From Lachnospiraceae bacterium UBA7225 (GTDB taxonomy: Bacteria > Bacillota > Clostridia > Lachnospirales > Lachnospiraceae): a stretch of DNA of 21,968 bases. Below, piece by piece: positions 14,823-21,560 of this stretch. Each line of letters begins with the position of its first letter. The first letter of the stretch is position 1. The stretch lies in NCBI GenBank assembly GCA_002473385.1, contig DKTR01000083.1:1-21968 (forward strand), read 5' to 3'. The notes below the pieces were generated by a model. The model was not told the origin of the DNA. It did no database searches and saw only the letters and a program-made list of their open reading frames with translations. The position numbers were made by a program, and so were the translations under genes.

Positions 14823-15997
14823 CCTGTATCACCTCCTTCCGCATCCCCGATCTCCTGGTAATTCTTCGTGATGAAGTGTTTCCTGCTCTCCTCTGTATCC
14901 AGCGGCGCATCCCCGAGTTTCTTTCTCAGTTCATCGATGCAGTACATGCCGCTGGCGATCAGCTTGTCGATCTTTTCCGCAACATCAAAAACATCTGTAT
15001 GCATGGCTGTGGTAGTGTCGATTTTCAGATAGTTCCCGTTCTGTACTTCGCGTCTTCCGTACCGTTTCCGGTTGATTTCCGTCTGGATCATCTCACACAG
15101 GGGATCCACGCAGAAAGTTAAGAAATTCCTGGTTATTTTCTCCACATCGGAAACATCCCCCTTCAGCAGCGAAGCCGGGATGTTGAATGCCCTTGCAACC
15201 GTCTCCACGATCTCATTCAGCACATCTGTGATATCTTTCATCTCGGATGTGGATTTCCTGCTCTGCTCCCCTGCCTGTTTTGTATAGGAGAATCCGTTCC
15301 ATAATGGAAGCACTGCGTTCTTCGAATTGAAGAACTTTTCGAACCTTTTGTTCATCAGCTCCTCGTATACTTCTTCAAAGGTTCTGTTTCCATATTTTGC
15401 GTTCATTGCAACGGCATCTATTTTCAGTGTCCCTTTTTCACCACCGGCTTTCTCGTATTTACTGACCGCCTCATCCAGGATTGCGCTGTATCCGCTGCAC
15501 AGGTCCGTCAGAAGCCTGCGTATGTTTTTGTTGTTCAGCCGGAAATACAGGACTTCCGACATCCGGAAGGTGCGGCTGTAGGTAAATCCTTTCCTTAATA
15601 CCCCGCTGAATATGGTTTCCTTTAAGGCAAATTCCTCTTTTGCGAATGATTCCGCAATAATGAGCTGCCCGCCACTTTCCACCACAAGGCATTCGTTGTT
15701 GTACAGGAGTTTTGACACAAGCTCCTGCAGGAACTGGCTTGAATTCTGGTTTGCGTTCGGCTCATAGTTCCAGGCATAATGTTCTTCCCCTTCTTTTTCC
15801 TTTCCTCCGGCAAACGTCCTGAATTCACATTTTGATATACAGTTCGCAATCAGATTGATTGCCGCATGGATCGTGAATTCCTCCATCACGAGCCTGGACA
15901 TCTTTTCCTGGTCGATGAGTTTTTCTATCGTATCTGCACTTACCTCGACGCTTTTCCCGCCCAGGAGCTTTCCTTTCAGATAATTCCAGAACCCCAT
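14819..15997 (-). CDS. Portal protein, HK97 type
   Basis: A 392-aa protein starting at ATG 15997 with AAAGGAGGTG upstream. It opens MGFWNYLKGKLLGGK and contains EFTIHAAINLIANCISKCEF, QFLQELVSKLLYNNECLVVE and ETVARAFNIPASLLKGDVSD, a run of motifs typical of HK97-family portals (the 'FNIPxxLL' part is especially diagnostic). Twelve copies form the channel at one capsid vertex through which DNA is pumped. The gene follows the large terminase by 14 bases and overlaps the protease by four. Length is in the normal range for the smaller Bacillota portals. Confidence 0.92.
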   Translation of the reverse strand: MGFWNYLKGKLLGGKSVEVSADTIEKLIDQEKMSRLVMEEFTIHAAINLIANCISKCEFRTFAGGKEKEGEEHYAWNYEPNANQNSSQFLQELVSKLLYNNECLVVESGGQLIIAESFAKEEFALKETIFSGVLRKGFTYSRTFRMSEVLYFRLNNKNIRRLLTDLCSGYSAILDEAVSKYEKAGGEKGTLKIDAVAMNAKYGNRTFEEVYEELMNKRFEKFFNSKNAVLPLWNGFSYTKQAGEQSRKSTSEMKDITDVLNEIVETVARAFNIPASLLKGDVSDVEKITRNFLTFCVDPLCEMIQTEINRKRYGRREVQNGNYLKIDTTTAMHTDVFDVAEKIDKLIASGMYCIDELRKKLGDAPLDTEESRKHFITKNYQEIGDAEGGDTG

Positions 15998-16011
15998 GTG
16001 GCACCTCCTTT

Positions 16012-17667
16012 CTAGTAGCTGAATACGTCAAAATTTATCCCGGAATAATCCACTTCCTCCGGTATTTCATCTGCCAGCGTCATTGCCGCTGCAAATGCCA
16101 TGAATCCGTCCGTTTTCCTGTAATTAGGTTCTATCTTCCCATATCTCGTATTGATCCCGCTCATTTCTTTCTTGGTGTTGCGTGTATACCACCGCATGAT
16201 CGGTGTATCGCCAAAGACAAGGCTGTGGTTGACAAACAGGGAATTGATGATAACAGATACCATCTCAATGTCTGACGGGCGTACCCTTTTGACATTTTTT
16301 GCCTCGAATGCGTCATACCCTATCTTTTTCAGTGCAGTGTTCAGATAGGAATACCGGTAATGATCGGCAGCTATCTTCAGTATACTGTATTCCTTCATCT
16401 GTTCCCTGAACCAGCCGGCTACCAGCTCTGCCGGGATCTCCACATCATCCACATACTCCAGGTCACCCTTTTTCTCCCATTCATCCAGCGGTGCCTTTAT
16501 CCCCGGCAGGTCCCTCGATCTGCGGCATACGAATGTGTGCTGGATCACATAGTATTTTCCTCCGGTATGGAACAGGAGCACGCAGACGGTAAAGTCATTT
16601 GTCATGGAGTAGTCGACGCCGCCCACGCAGCTTTTTCCCCGCAGGTCCGGGATTTCCTGTTCTGTTGCCAGGATATCCTCCCAGGATGCAACCTCCGTTT
16701 CACTGTCCCCGACCGGATAATTGCAGCGCTTCGCCATGTATTCCGGATAGTATTCCATGTTATGCGGCATGTCAGTGATTTCTTTCCGGATGACTGCCCG
16801 CAGACTCGGGAAATCATTCAGGCTCGGTATGGCTTTTACCAGCATGTCCAGCTGGTTCCATTCCTCTTTCGCCTCAATCCGGCACCAGAATACCAGGGTC
16901 CGGTTCTGCGGGTTGTATTTCCTTAATATTTCCCCGTTCTGCTCCTTTTCCCTGTCAAGTACGCCTCCCCGTACATGCCCGTCTGTCGTGATCGTGATGA
17001 TCCTTCCGTGCCATACTTTTCCGAGCCCGGATTTGAGTGTATTCATGTTCTTTGTATCGGTGTACTCATGCTTTTCATCAAAGATGATGCACCCTGTACG
17101 CTTGCTGTCTTTCCCGCGCGTAGACGAGGTGTTGAACCGCAGTTCCGATTTTGTTTTCTTTCCCGTGATCAGCTCTTTTGTTGCATGGTAATTATTTTTT
17201 AATACTTTCCTGTATTCTTCTTTTACCGGATCCGTGATGGCTTCATATACATCCCTGAAAGAGGTCTTTGCCTGGTTCTCCCCGTTCGCCATCAGATCAA
17301 TGTTGTACCCGCTTATCCCGTGGTACGGTGACAGGAAATAGAAACACAGGAATGAAATGAAGCCGTTCTTTCCGCTGCCGCGCCCCACCATGATCCGTAT
17401 ATCATCAAAAACTATATCCCCGTCCGTAAAGGTTACGCCTGCAATCAGTGCAAATAAAAAAACCTCCCAGTCCAGCAGCCGGTATGGGAAGTATTTCTGC
17501 AGTGACAATCCTTTTTCAATTTTCTCATCGTCAATAATAACGTCGTCCCGTTCCAGTACCGGGATTACGATATTATCTATCATCTGTTCCTGCTCCCTGC
17601 AGTGGTTTACTTCATTGTTTTTTATTTTACGGATGTACGGATCGATGAACCGGCTATAGTTCCTCAT
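16012..17667 (-). CDS. terL: Terminase large subunit
   Basis: A 551-aa packaging motor. I chose ATG 17667 (MRNYSRFIDPYIRKIKNNEV), with AGAGGGCGGGGAG just upstream; an ATG ten codons earlier (17697) is in frame but less well placed. It shows a variant Walker A, VGRGSGKNG (about residues 94-102), Walker B CIIFDE (193-198) and a C-terminal nuclease with candidate acidic residues Asp352 (GGVDYSMTND), Asp435 (AADHYR) and Asp520 (KTDGFMAFAAAM). These are the expected ATPase and RNase H-like nuclease parts of the Terminase_1/YmfN-like group. It overlaps the small subunit gene by 14 bases. It cuts concatemeric DNA and drives it into the prohead through the portal coded next. Confidence 0.93.
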   Translation of the reverse strand: MRNYSRFIDPYIRKIKNNEVNHCREQEQMIDNIVIPVLERDDVIIDDEKIEKGLSLQKYFPYRLLDWEVFLFALIAGVTFTDGDIVFDDIRIMVGRGSGKNGFISFLCFYFLSPYHGISGYNIDLMANGENQAKTSFRDVYEAITDPVKEEYRKVLKNNYHATKELITGKKTKSELRFNTSSTRGKDSKRTGCIIFDEKHEYTDTKNMNTLKSGLGKVWHGRIITITTDGHVRGGVLDREKEQNGEILRKYNPQNRTLVFWCRIEAKEEWNQLDMLVKAIPSLNDFPSLRAVIRKEITDMPHNMEYYPEYMAKRCNYPVGDSETEVASWEDILATEQEIPDLRGKSCVGGVDYSMTNDFTVCVLLFHTGGKYYVIQHTFVCRRSRDLPGIKAPLDEWEKKGDLEYVDDVEIPAELVAGWFREQMKEYSILKIAADHYRYSYLNTALKKIGYDAFEAKNVKRVRPSDIEMVSVIINSLFVNHSLVFGDTPIMRWYTRNTKKEMSGINTRYGKIEPNYRKTDGFMAFAAAMTLADEIPEEVDYSGINFDVFSY

Positions 17668-17977
17668 TCTCCCCGCCCTCTGACGGCAGGTTTGCATCCA
17701 CCGGTTTCAGCCCGAGGAAACGCAGTATGCCCCTCATCTCGGAAGATATCCTTCTTTTTTCCGCCGTTGCATCCGTATATGCTTTTAACGTGCAGTTTCC
17801 CGCTGTTTTCGCCCGGATAAGCGTTTCATTAATGTAGGTTAAGTCGTCATAAAATGACATGTATTCCTCGACCTTGTCTTTTAGGAACTGCTCTGACAGT
17901 TTGTTTGAAACCAGCGCATTTTCCAGGCTTTCCAGTGTCTTTTTTCTCCGGGCATCCGGACTTAATTTTCTTGCCAT
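17654..17977 (-). CDS. terS: Terminase small subunit (P27-like)
   Basis: A 107-aa, mostly helical, charged protein starting at ATG 17977 with GGGGAGGTGA upstream. It begins MARKLSPDARRKKTLESLEN and has a helix-rich body (LSEQFLKDKVEEYMSFYDDL, then TYINETLIRAKTAGNCTLKA) with an acidic tail (SEGGENEEL). Size, position before the large subunit and the HNH gene upstream match the P27 family of small terminases, which recognise the packaging site. The recognised site is probably in the gap just upstream. Confidence 0.83.
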   Translation of the reverse strand: MARKLSPDARRKKTLESLENALVSNKLSEQFLKDKVEEYMSFYDDLTYINETLIRAKTAGNCTLKAYTDATAEKRRISSEMRGILRFLGLKPVDANLPSEGGENEEL

Positions 17978-18030
17978 CCTGCTGTCACCTCCCCGGATTT
18001 TCTGATTTTTTTAAATTTTCTCCGGAAACG

Positions 18031-18085
18031 AGAATCCCCGTGGTCACGACCCCCTTGCAGTTTTTCCATTTTTTTGACCCGGGGG
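18031..18085. other. Candidate cos / packaging site region between HNH and small terminase genes
   Basis: The 122-base gap 17978-18099 has no ORF with a start site. Its centre holds GC-rich blocks within an otherwise T/A-rich strand: CCCCGTGGTCACGACCCCC (18036-18054), with GGTC/GACC arms, and GACCCGGGGGTACC (18075-18088) containing the palindrome CCCGGG. ACCCCC and GGGGGT form a wider inverted pair. Cos sites of HNH-type phages commonly lie beside the HNH and small terminase genes. The assignment is inference; no cut position can be read from sequence. Confidence 0.35.
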
Positions 18086-18099
18086 TACCTGCTCCACGT

Positions 18100-18399
18100 C
18101 TACCATCGTTCTTCATTCATGAATCCCGGCTTCTTCCTGTGATGTTCATCGTAGTGGCACTTATCACAGACCGGCTCCAGGTTGTCCCTGTCCAGCGCAA
18201 GCGCCGGATATTTCTTCAGATACTTTATGTGGTGTACCGTCCTTGCCCTGGATACCAGTCCCTTCTCTTTGCACCGCCTGCATTCCCAGTGGTTATCCTT
18301 CAGCACCTGTGCCTGCGTCCTGCGCCATACCGGTGATGTATAGAATTCATGCAGGTTGTCTTCCCTGATCAGTCTGCGTACCCATGCTTCTGTCTCCAT
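18100..18399 (-). CDS. HNH endonuclease (packaging associated)
   Basis: A 99-aa protein starting at ATG 18399 with GAAAGGAG upstream. It has the complete HNH layout: a zinc pair Cys40-x2-Cys43 (CRRC), the catalytic VHHI (His56-His57), PALALDRDNLEPVC with Asn73, and CDKCHYDEHH (Cys78, Cys81, His82, His86). Such small HNH enzymes next to terminase genes are needed for DNA cutting at cos in several phages (for example HK97 gp74). The gene lies between the hairpin at 18425 and the terminase small subunit. Confidence 0.93.
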   Translation of the reverse strand: METEAWVRRLIREDNLHEFYTSPVWRRTQAQVLKDNHWECRRCKEKGLVSRARTVHHIKYLKKYPALALDRDNLEPVCDKCHYDEHHRKKPGFMNEERW

Positions 18400-18424
18400 G
18401 ACTGCACTCCTTTCTGCAGTACAA

Positions 18425-18450
18425 GACGCCCCGCATTTCTGCGGGACGTC
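18425..18450 (-). terminator. Strong GAAA-loop hairpin upstream of HNH gene (terminator-like, weak T-run)
   Basis: On the minus strand GACGTCCCGCA and TGCGGGGCGTC form an 11-bp stem (one T-G wobble) with a GAAA tetraloop. Only TTGT follows, so as an intrinsic terminator it is weak; it could instead be an mRNA-stabilising end or a processing structure. It ends 26 bases before the HNH start codon. A similar GAAA-loop hairpin lies at 19516-19539. Confidence 0.55.
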
Positions 18451-18515
18451 TGCTTTGAATCATCATAGTAACAAATACAACGACTAATAATAACAGCCAG
18501 ATACTCTTCTGTCCG

Positions 18516-18653
18516 TTAGAAAAATATACGCAAAAGAGACGGATTATAATCCGCCTCATACTCTTCCATGAAATCACCGTTTTCATCGGTTATCGGTATT
18601 TTGTTGTAGGCTGCGTAGTATAGACGCTGCTGGTTTCGTTTTAGTGAACACAT
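18516..18653 (-). pseudogene. Short 45-codon ORF, probably a truncated phage gene remnant
   Basis: Reading from ATG 18653 gives MCSLKRNQQRLYYAAYNKIP, continuing with TDENGDFMEEYEADYNPSLL and ending RIFF then TAA. The opening 'SLKRNQQRLYYA.Y' followed by 'DENG' resembles the N-terminus of a longer (roughly 110-130 aa) phage protein often found among head-tail genes of Clostridia phages, from memory and not from a search. Here it stops at a T-run (ATATTTTTC), where a one-base change alters the frame; the other frame does not continue into a familiar sequence. The start lies three bases after the stop of the two-TM gene, with only a poor ribosome binding site. It may be a remnant left where the accessory gene entered, or a real mini-protein. 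Confidence 0.4.
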
Positions 18654-18656
18654 AGT

Positions 18657-19331
18657 TCACTTCACATTGTCATACTTATCAATTGTATCAAAAATTGCCT
18701 TGTTCACTTCTTCATCGCTAGGCTGCGTTGCAAACCGTTGTTCATACCGTTTTATCCACTTATCAAGAATAGTAATGAATTCAATATAGGTCTGCATGGA
18801 AATTCCACACTCAATGTCAGAAAATAATTTCTGTATTTTTTTATCTGTTTTGTTTTTCACACCTATATTAAAATTCATAATAACAGTAGAGTACTGAATA
18901 ATATTCTTACAATAAATCTTTTCCATAGACTTATACTCTCGAAGTCTTACTCCGCACGCGTGATAACAATTCAATAGATCTGTCATGCTATCTTCAAATG
19001 TCTCCATATTTTCAATAAGAACATCATATTTGCCTGCAATAATACTTTTATAATATGCGTCAAAATCGCGCCTTGCTTTTTGAATATACGGATATATATC
19101 ACTGCGCAAATTATCCTTCTTGGATAAATATGGCAACAATGTCATAACGAAAGAAACTATTGCACTTGCCAACCCGCCGAGAAATATATTTATCACAAAA
19201 TCCCTATGTCCATCTAAGAATACTGGATGGATCAGCCTCCTATCCCAATGAAATTCAAAAGCTACTGCTAACAAAAAACACAGTATCATACACACCACAA
19301 GTCCGTTTAATATTTTTCTTTCCACTCGCAT
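18657..19331 (-). CDS. Two-TM membrane protein of unknown function, accessory cassette
   Basis: A 224-aa protein starting at ATG 19331 with AAAGGAGGG eight bases upstream. Two hydrophobic segments are near the N-terminus (about residues 9-27, LVVCMILCFLLAVAFEF, and 46-68, VINIFLGGLASAIVSFVMTL), then a charged helical cytoplasmic-type domain of about 150 residues (IYPYIQKARRDFDAYYKSII and onward) with several Cys and Tyr. The gene is visibly AT-richer than the structural genes, has its own near-consensus promoter, and sits between the ArpU-like regulator and the packaging genes, a common site for accessory cargo. I do not recognise a family. A two-TM plus helical domain layout occurs in some phage-defence and exclusion effectors (for example SLATT-type proteins), but I see no diagnostic motif, so function is open. 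Confidence 0.85.
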   Translation of the reverse strand: MRVERKILNGLVVCMILCFLLAVAFEFHWDRRLIHPVFLDGHRDFVINIFLGGLASAIVSFVMTLLPYLSKKDNLRSDIYPYIQKARRDFDAYYKSIIAGKYDVLIENMETFEDSMTDLLNCYHACGVRLREYKSMEKIYCKNIIQYSTVIMNFNIGVKNKTDKKIQKLFSDIECGISMQTYIEFITILDKWIKRYEQRFATQPSDEEVNKAIFDTIDKYDNVK

Positions 19332-19354
19332 ACCATTTCCCTCCTTTTGCTGCC

Positions 19355-19383
19355 ATTATACAACAAAAAGGGATTTTTTCCAA
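19355..19383 (-). promoter_or_regulatory. Promoter of the two-TM accessory gene
   Basis: TTGGAA (19383-19378) and a perfect TATAAT (19360-19355) are separated by exactly 17 bases, with TTG just before the -10 box. The predicted transcript start near 19348 is 17 bases before the ATG, leaving just room for AAAGGAGGG. No operator-like palindrome overlaps it, so it may be active in the lysogen (inference). Confidence 0.78.
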
Positions 19384-19515
19384 CCAGAATTCCCCAGATA
19401 GACTACAGTACTTTATAATACTCTGTCACATCTTCAAGTCATCCACCAGTCTCCCATGCTTAGAAATGCCAAAACAAATATTAACACATCTGATTTTTTC
19501 TTGTGTCTACCCAAA

Positions 19516-19539
19516 GCGCCCCATATTTCTACAGGGCGC
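19516..19539 (-). terminator. GAAA-loop hairpin between ArpU-like gene and accessory gene
   Basis: GCGCCCTGTA and TATGGGGCGC (minus strand) form a 10-bp stem with two wobble pairs and a GAAA loop, followed by CTTTGGG (short T-run). It would mark the end of the transcript that carries the ArpU-like gene. The 290-base gap 19339-19628 otherwise contains only the two promoter candidates listed and no credible ORF. Confidence 0.5.
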
Positions 19540-19612
19540 CCACAAAATTATGAGGGAGAAAGACGCAAAAGAAAAGAGACAGGTCTCCCTATCTCCATTT
19601 CTTTCAGTTTAT

Positions 19613-19642
19613 ACTATAGCACAGGTTCCTAGTGACATTCAA
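19613..19642 (-). promoter_or_regulatory. Candidate promoter overlapping the end of the ArpU-like gene
   Basis: TTGAAT (19642-19637) and TATAGT (19618-19613) are 18 bases apart and point toward the packaging genes. The -35 box lies in the last codons of the ArpU-like gene. ArpU-type regulators activate late genes from a site near their own gene in several Bacillota phages, so this may be the late promoter. However, the hairpin at 19516-19539 lies downstream of it, so a late transcript would have to pass that structure. Confidence 0.35.
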
Positions 19643-20120
19643 TGACATTTTTCAGAATTTTTCCCATGCCTCTCAGCGCTTTTCCGTGTATACGATACAC
19701 CTGTCTTATATTCAATTCCACTTTTGTGCTGATAATGCCCCAATCCATCAGCCCCAGATACCGATACGACATCACTTCCCGCTCATCCGCTGTCGGCAGA
19801 CGCTCAATCGCATTCTTGATCTCCGAAAACACCCGTATCCGCTTATATCGCGCTTTCTGGATCTTCTTCCATAACTTCTCCCGCTTCACCATCTCATCCG
19901 ACAGATCTGCCTGTCCTCCGCTGCTTTTCGGCATATCTGAATACCGGATTGCTCCAGCACTCTCCTGCATCCCGACCAGTTCCGCAAGCTCTTCCTCCCA
20001 GCGCCGGACATCTTTCTTCGCTTCCCGGTACCGCCAGAGCCATTCCTTCACCTGCTCATTCTGTTTCTTTATATTGTCAGAGCATAACGCCTGCTTCTGC
20101 TGTTTGTTATATGAATCCAT
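19629..20120 (-). CDS. ArpU/DUF1492-like phage transcriptional regulator (sigma region 4-like)
   Basis: A 163-aa protein starting at ATG 20120 with AGAGAAGGATG upstream. The N-terminal part is a long charged coiled coil (NEQVKEWLWRYREAKKDVRR and following), the middle contains DMPKSSGGQADLSDEMVKRE, which is typical of the DUF1492 group, and residues 105-156 resemble sigma-70 region 4: ERLPTADEREVMSYRYLGLM, then a helix-turn-helix (STKVELNIRQVYRIHGKALR). Such proteins sit at the end of the early region and are thought to switch on late transcription. Here the packaging and head genes follow, after the accessory gene, which fits that role. Confidence 0.85.
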   Translation of the reverse strand: MDSYNKQQKQALCSDNIKKQNEQVKEWLWRYREAKKDVRRWEEELAELVGMQESAGAIRYSDMPKSSGGQADLSDEMVKREKLWKKIQKARYKRIRVFSEIKNAIERLPTADEREVMSYRYLGLMDWGIISTKVELNIRQVYRIHGKALRGMGKILKNVIECH

Positions 20121-20153
20121 CTTTTTTCATCCTTCTCTCTTTTTCCCTTTACT

Positions 20154-20288
20154 TCAGTTCCGATTGCGTATCCGGCAGTATCGGCAACATGCCGGATTTA
20201 TTGGAATTTTAGGAATTTCGAACGTGTTTGCATTTTTATTTACCGATACCACAATACGCAATCCATTGTTTTTTATCCTTATCCACAT
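20154..20288 (-). CDS. Small hypothetical ORF (44 aa), weakly supported
   Basis: An ORF that begins MWIRIKNNGLRIVVSVNKNA if started at ATG 20288, where AAAGGGGG lies very close (about four bases) to the start. A longer version from ATG 20345 (63 aa) lacks a ribosome binding site. The end is cysteine-rich and basic (PACCRYCRIRNRN). An inverted repeat lies within the final codons. I recognise no family, and the stretch 20121-20345 may instead be a non-coding spacer before the ArpU-like gene. Confidence 0.3.
   Translation of the reverse strand: MWIRIKNNGLRIVVSVNKNANTFEIPKIPINPACCRYCRIRNRN
20170..20197. repeat. 8-bp inverted repeat ahead of the ArpU-like gene
   Basis: ATCCGGCA (20170-20177) and TGCCGGAT (20190-20197) are perfect arms around a 12-base loop. 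There is no T-run on the minus side, so it is not a good terminator for the leftward transcript. It could be an operator or an mRNA hairpin about 50 bases before the ArpU-like start codon. Confidence 0.5.
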
Positions 20289-20345
20289 TCCCCCTTTCGA
20301 TACAGTTAATTTATGTAACCAATTTATATGAAGCCATATCGGCAT

Positions 20346-20525
20346 TCATCTATACTTATCAACAACCATTAAAATCTTGCTAATAAAACTCCTAACTTCA
20401 TCTGGTACAGATTGTATTGTCTCATGCATCCAGTTATGATACTCACTATCTGTAATATCTCTGGATATAACTACCATTTCCGCAATCAGTGGAATATTCT
20501 GTTCATACAAGTCTCTCTCACTCAT
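20346..20525 (-). CDS. Small acidic protein of unknown function (59 aa)
   Basis: Starts at ATG 20525, overlapping the stop of the Lar-like gene by ATGA, with AGAAGGAGAGGCAGGGGC upstream; a longer in-frame start 27 codons earlier would lie well inside that gene. The sequence MSERDLYEQNIPLIAEMVVI and then SEYHNWMHETIQSVPDEVRS looks like a compact helical protein with no Cys and no membrane segment. I recognise no family. The coupling to the Lar-like gene suggests joint expression in the early operon. Confidence 0.6.
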   Translation of the reverse strand: MSERDLYEQNIPLIAEMVVISRDITDSEYHNWMHETIQSVPDEVRSFISKILMVVDKYR

Positions 20526-20785
20526 GCCCCTGCCTCTCCTTCTGACATAACCATATATGTATCGTGTACCCGCCTGTTCCATTCGCTTGATGCCATTTGT
20601 TTGCATTTCTCCAGAGAAATATATGTTCCCGGTTTTCCATTATACGGCATCGTCATACCTTCCATCTGGGGCTTCGTTCTTATATGGCAATCCATACAGT
20701 AAATGAATGCTGTCTTATGCATAAAACTTTCACCATATCCTACTTCAGCTTTTCCGCCACAAAATGGACAACGTTTTAACTTCAT
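20522..20785 (-). CDS. Lar-like zinc-ribbon protein (restriction alleviation family)
   Basis: An 87-aa protein. I chose ATG 20785 because it gives the usual family opening MKLKRCPFCGG with AAGGCAGGG upstream; a TTG 32 codons earlier lacks a ribosome binding site and would overlap the preceding gene. CPFC (residues 6-9) and CMDC (30-33) make a four-cysteine zinc site, and SSEWNRR near residues 67-73 matches the conserved 'A...WN.R' end of the Lar family. E. coli Rac Lar modulates type I restriction, but most phage members of this family are untested. The residues after WNRR (VHDTYMVMSEGEAGA) are an extra tail that overlaps the next gene. Confidence 0.75.
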   Translation of the reverse strand: MKLKRCPFCGGKAEVGYGESFMHKTAFIYCMDCHIRTKPQMEGMTMPYNGKPGTYISLEKCKQMASSEWNRRVHDTYMVMSEGEAGA

Positions 20786-20840
20786 ACCATTACACCCTGC
20801 CTTTCTCAAATACTTGCAAACCTCTCTCTGATGCATTTCT

Positions 20841-21260
20841 CTACAAATCCACTCTGGTAATACGACCTTTCTGCGCTTCAACAGACCATAGCTTTAATAA
20901 TTCAATCGACTGATTGAGGTCATAGCCCTCTTTCTGCGCAAACTCCATAAATTCCGCCTTATCCTCCAGCCATTGCAGGAATTCTTTTTTCTCATCTGCC
21001 AAAGTATCAACTGTTTTTTCTACTACGCAAACATTCTCTATACCCGCAATAGCTACCAGTTCAGCAATATATTGTTTATCAAACCGCAGTTCCGGAGTTC
21101 TTTGGGTAAGATAGCAGACTGCGTTTTCTTTACTGGCATAGATGCATACAGAATATTCACCTGGATGCGCTTCAATCGTTTCGCAGATCCGTTGCCCCTC
21201 GTTAATACAACGTTCTTCATCCGGATACCGAATCCATACCTCTTTCACTTCTTTTCTCAT
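20841..21260 (-). CDS. Unknown protein (139 aa), weakly like the C-terminal domain of DNA polymerase III alpha
   Basis: I chose ATG 21260 because AAGGAGCG stands nine bases upstream; reading further upstream adds 84 codons of lysine-rich, low-complexity sequence across the repeat region and is not credible. It starts MRKEVKEVWIRYPDEERCIN. The segment HPGEYSVCIYASKENAVCYL, then ELVAIAGIENVCVVEKT, resembles the small 'PGDxPVxI...LYGxENVxVV' domain at the end of DnaE/PolC-type polymerases; this is impression, not a search result. A helical tail follows (EKKEFLQWLEDKAEFMEFAQ). It lies in the replication region after the DUF927-type gene, so a replication-related role is plausible but unproven. 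Confidence 0.65.
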   Translation of the reverse strand: MRKEVKEVWIRYPDEERCINEGQRICETIEAHPGEYSVCIYASKENAVCYLTQRTPELRFDKQYIAELVAIAGIENVCVVEKTVDTLADEKKEFLQWLEDKAEFMEFAQKEGYDLNQSIELLKLWSVEAQKGRITRVDL

Positions 21261-21278
21261 GATAATTTCGCTCCTTAT

Positions 21279-21560
21279 GTAACCGTGGTGTCCAATTGGT
21301 AACCACTCTATGGTTACCGGAAAAATACCGTATTTATGCGGTTTTTTCAGTACGGTAACCAAGACACCAGCTTTTTTTATTCTCTTACGCGCGAGAAAAA
21401 ATAATAAAATTCTTATTCTACTTTTTTTATTTTTTCTCTCTATATATACATATTTTTTTCTGGTTCTTTTGGTTCTTTGGTTACCCTGTTTCAAAAAATC
21501 CTTTAAAATCAACGTTTTCAGCTTTTCTGGTGGTAACCGTTTTTTACAAATTGGGTTACT
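21279..21560. repeat. Cluster of GGTNACC palindromes in a 312-base non-coding gap
   Basis: The gap between the DUF927-type gene and the 139-aa gene (21261-21572) has five perfect GGTNACC copies (21298, 21312, 21354, 21479, 21532) and two with one mismatch (TGTAACC at 21278-21284; GGTTACT at 21554-21560). The copies at 21312-21318 and 21354-21360 bracket a further imperfect inverted repeat (AAAAATACCG and CGGTTTTTTC), so 21312-21360 could fold as one extended stem. Clustered palindromes in an AT-rich gap in a replication region suggest an origin, an operator or a nucleoid-type binding array. Confidence 0.7.
21393..21438. repeat. Perfect 12-bp AT-rich inverted repeat within the same gap
   Basis: GAGAAAAAATAA (21393-21404) and TTATTTTTTCTC (21427-21438) are exact inverted arms with a 22-base loop. 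A related CTTTTTTTATT block occurs twice (21371 and 21421) as a direct repeat, and TATATATACATA follows. The block is strikingly AT-rich, as expected of an easily melted DNA unwinding element; bidirectional termination is another reading. Confidence 0.6.

Noticed and set aside
18347..18586. 79-codon minus-strand ORF with a hydrophobic middle (WLLLLVVVFVTMM)
   Set aside because: It runs through the GAAA-loop hairpin and 53 bases into the HNH gene, has no ribosome binding site, and its end is the HNH gene read in another frame.
21261..21512. An 84-codon N-terminal extension of the 139-aa protein
   Set aside because: It is lysine/arginine-rich low complexity over the palindrome array, and a well-spaced AAGGAGCG exists only before ATG 21260.
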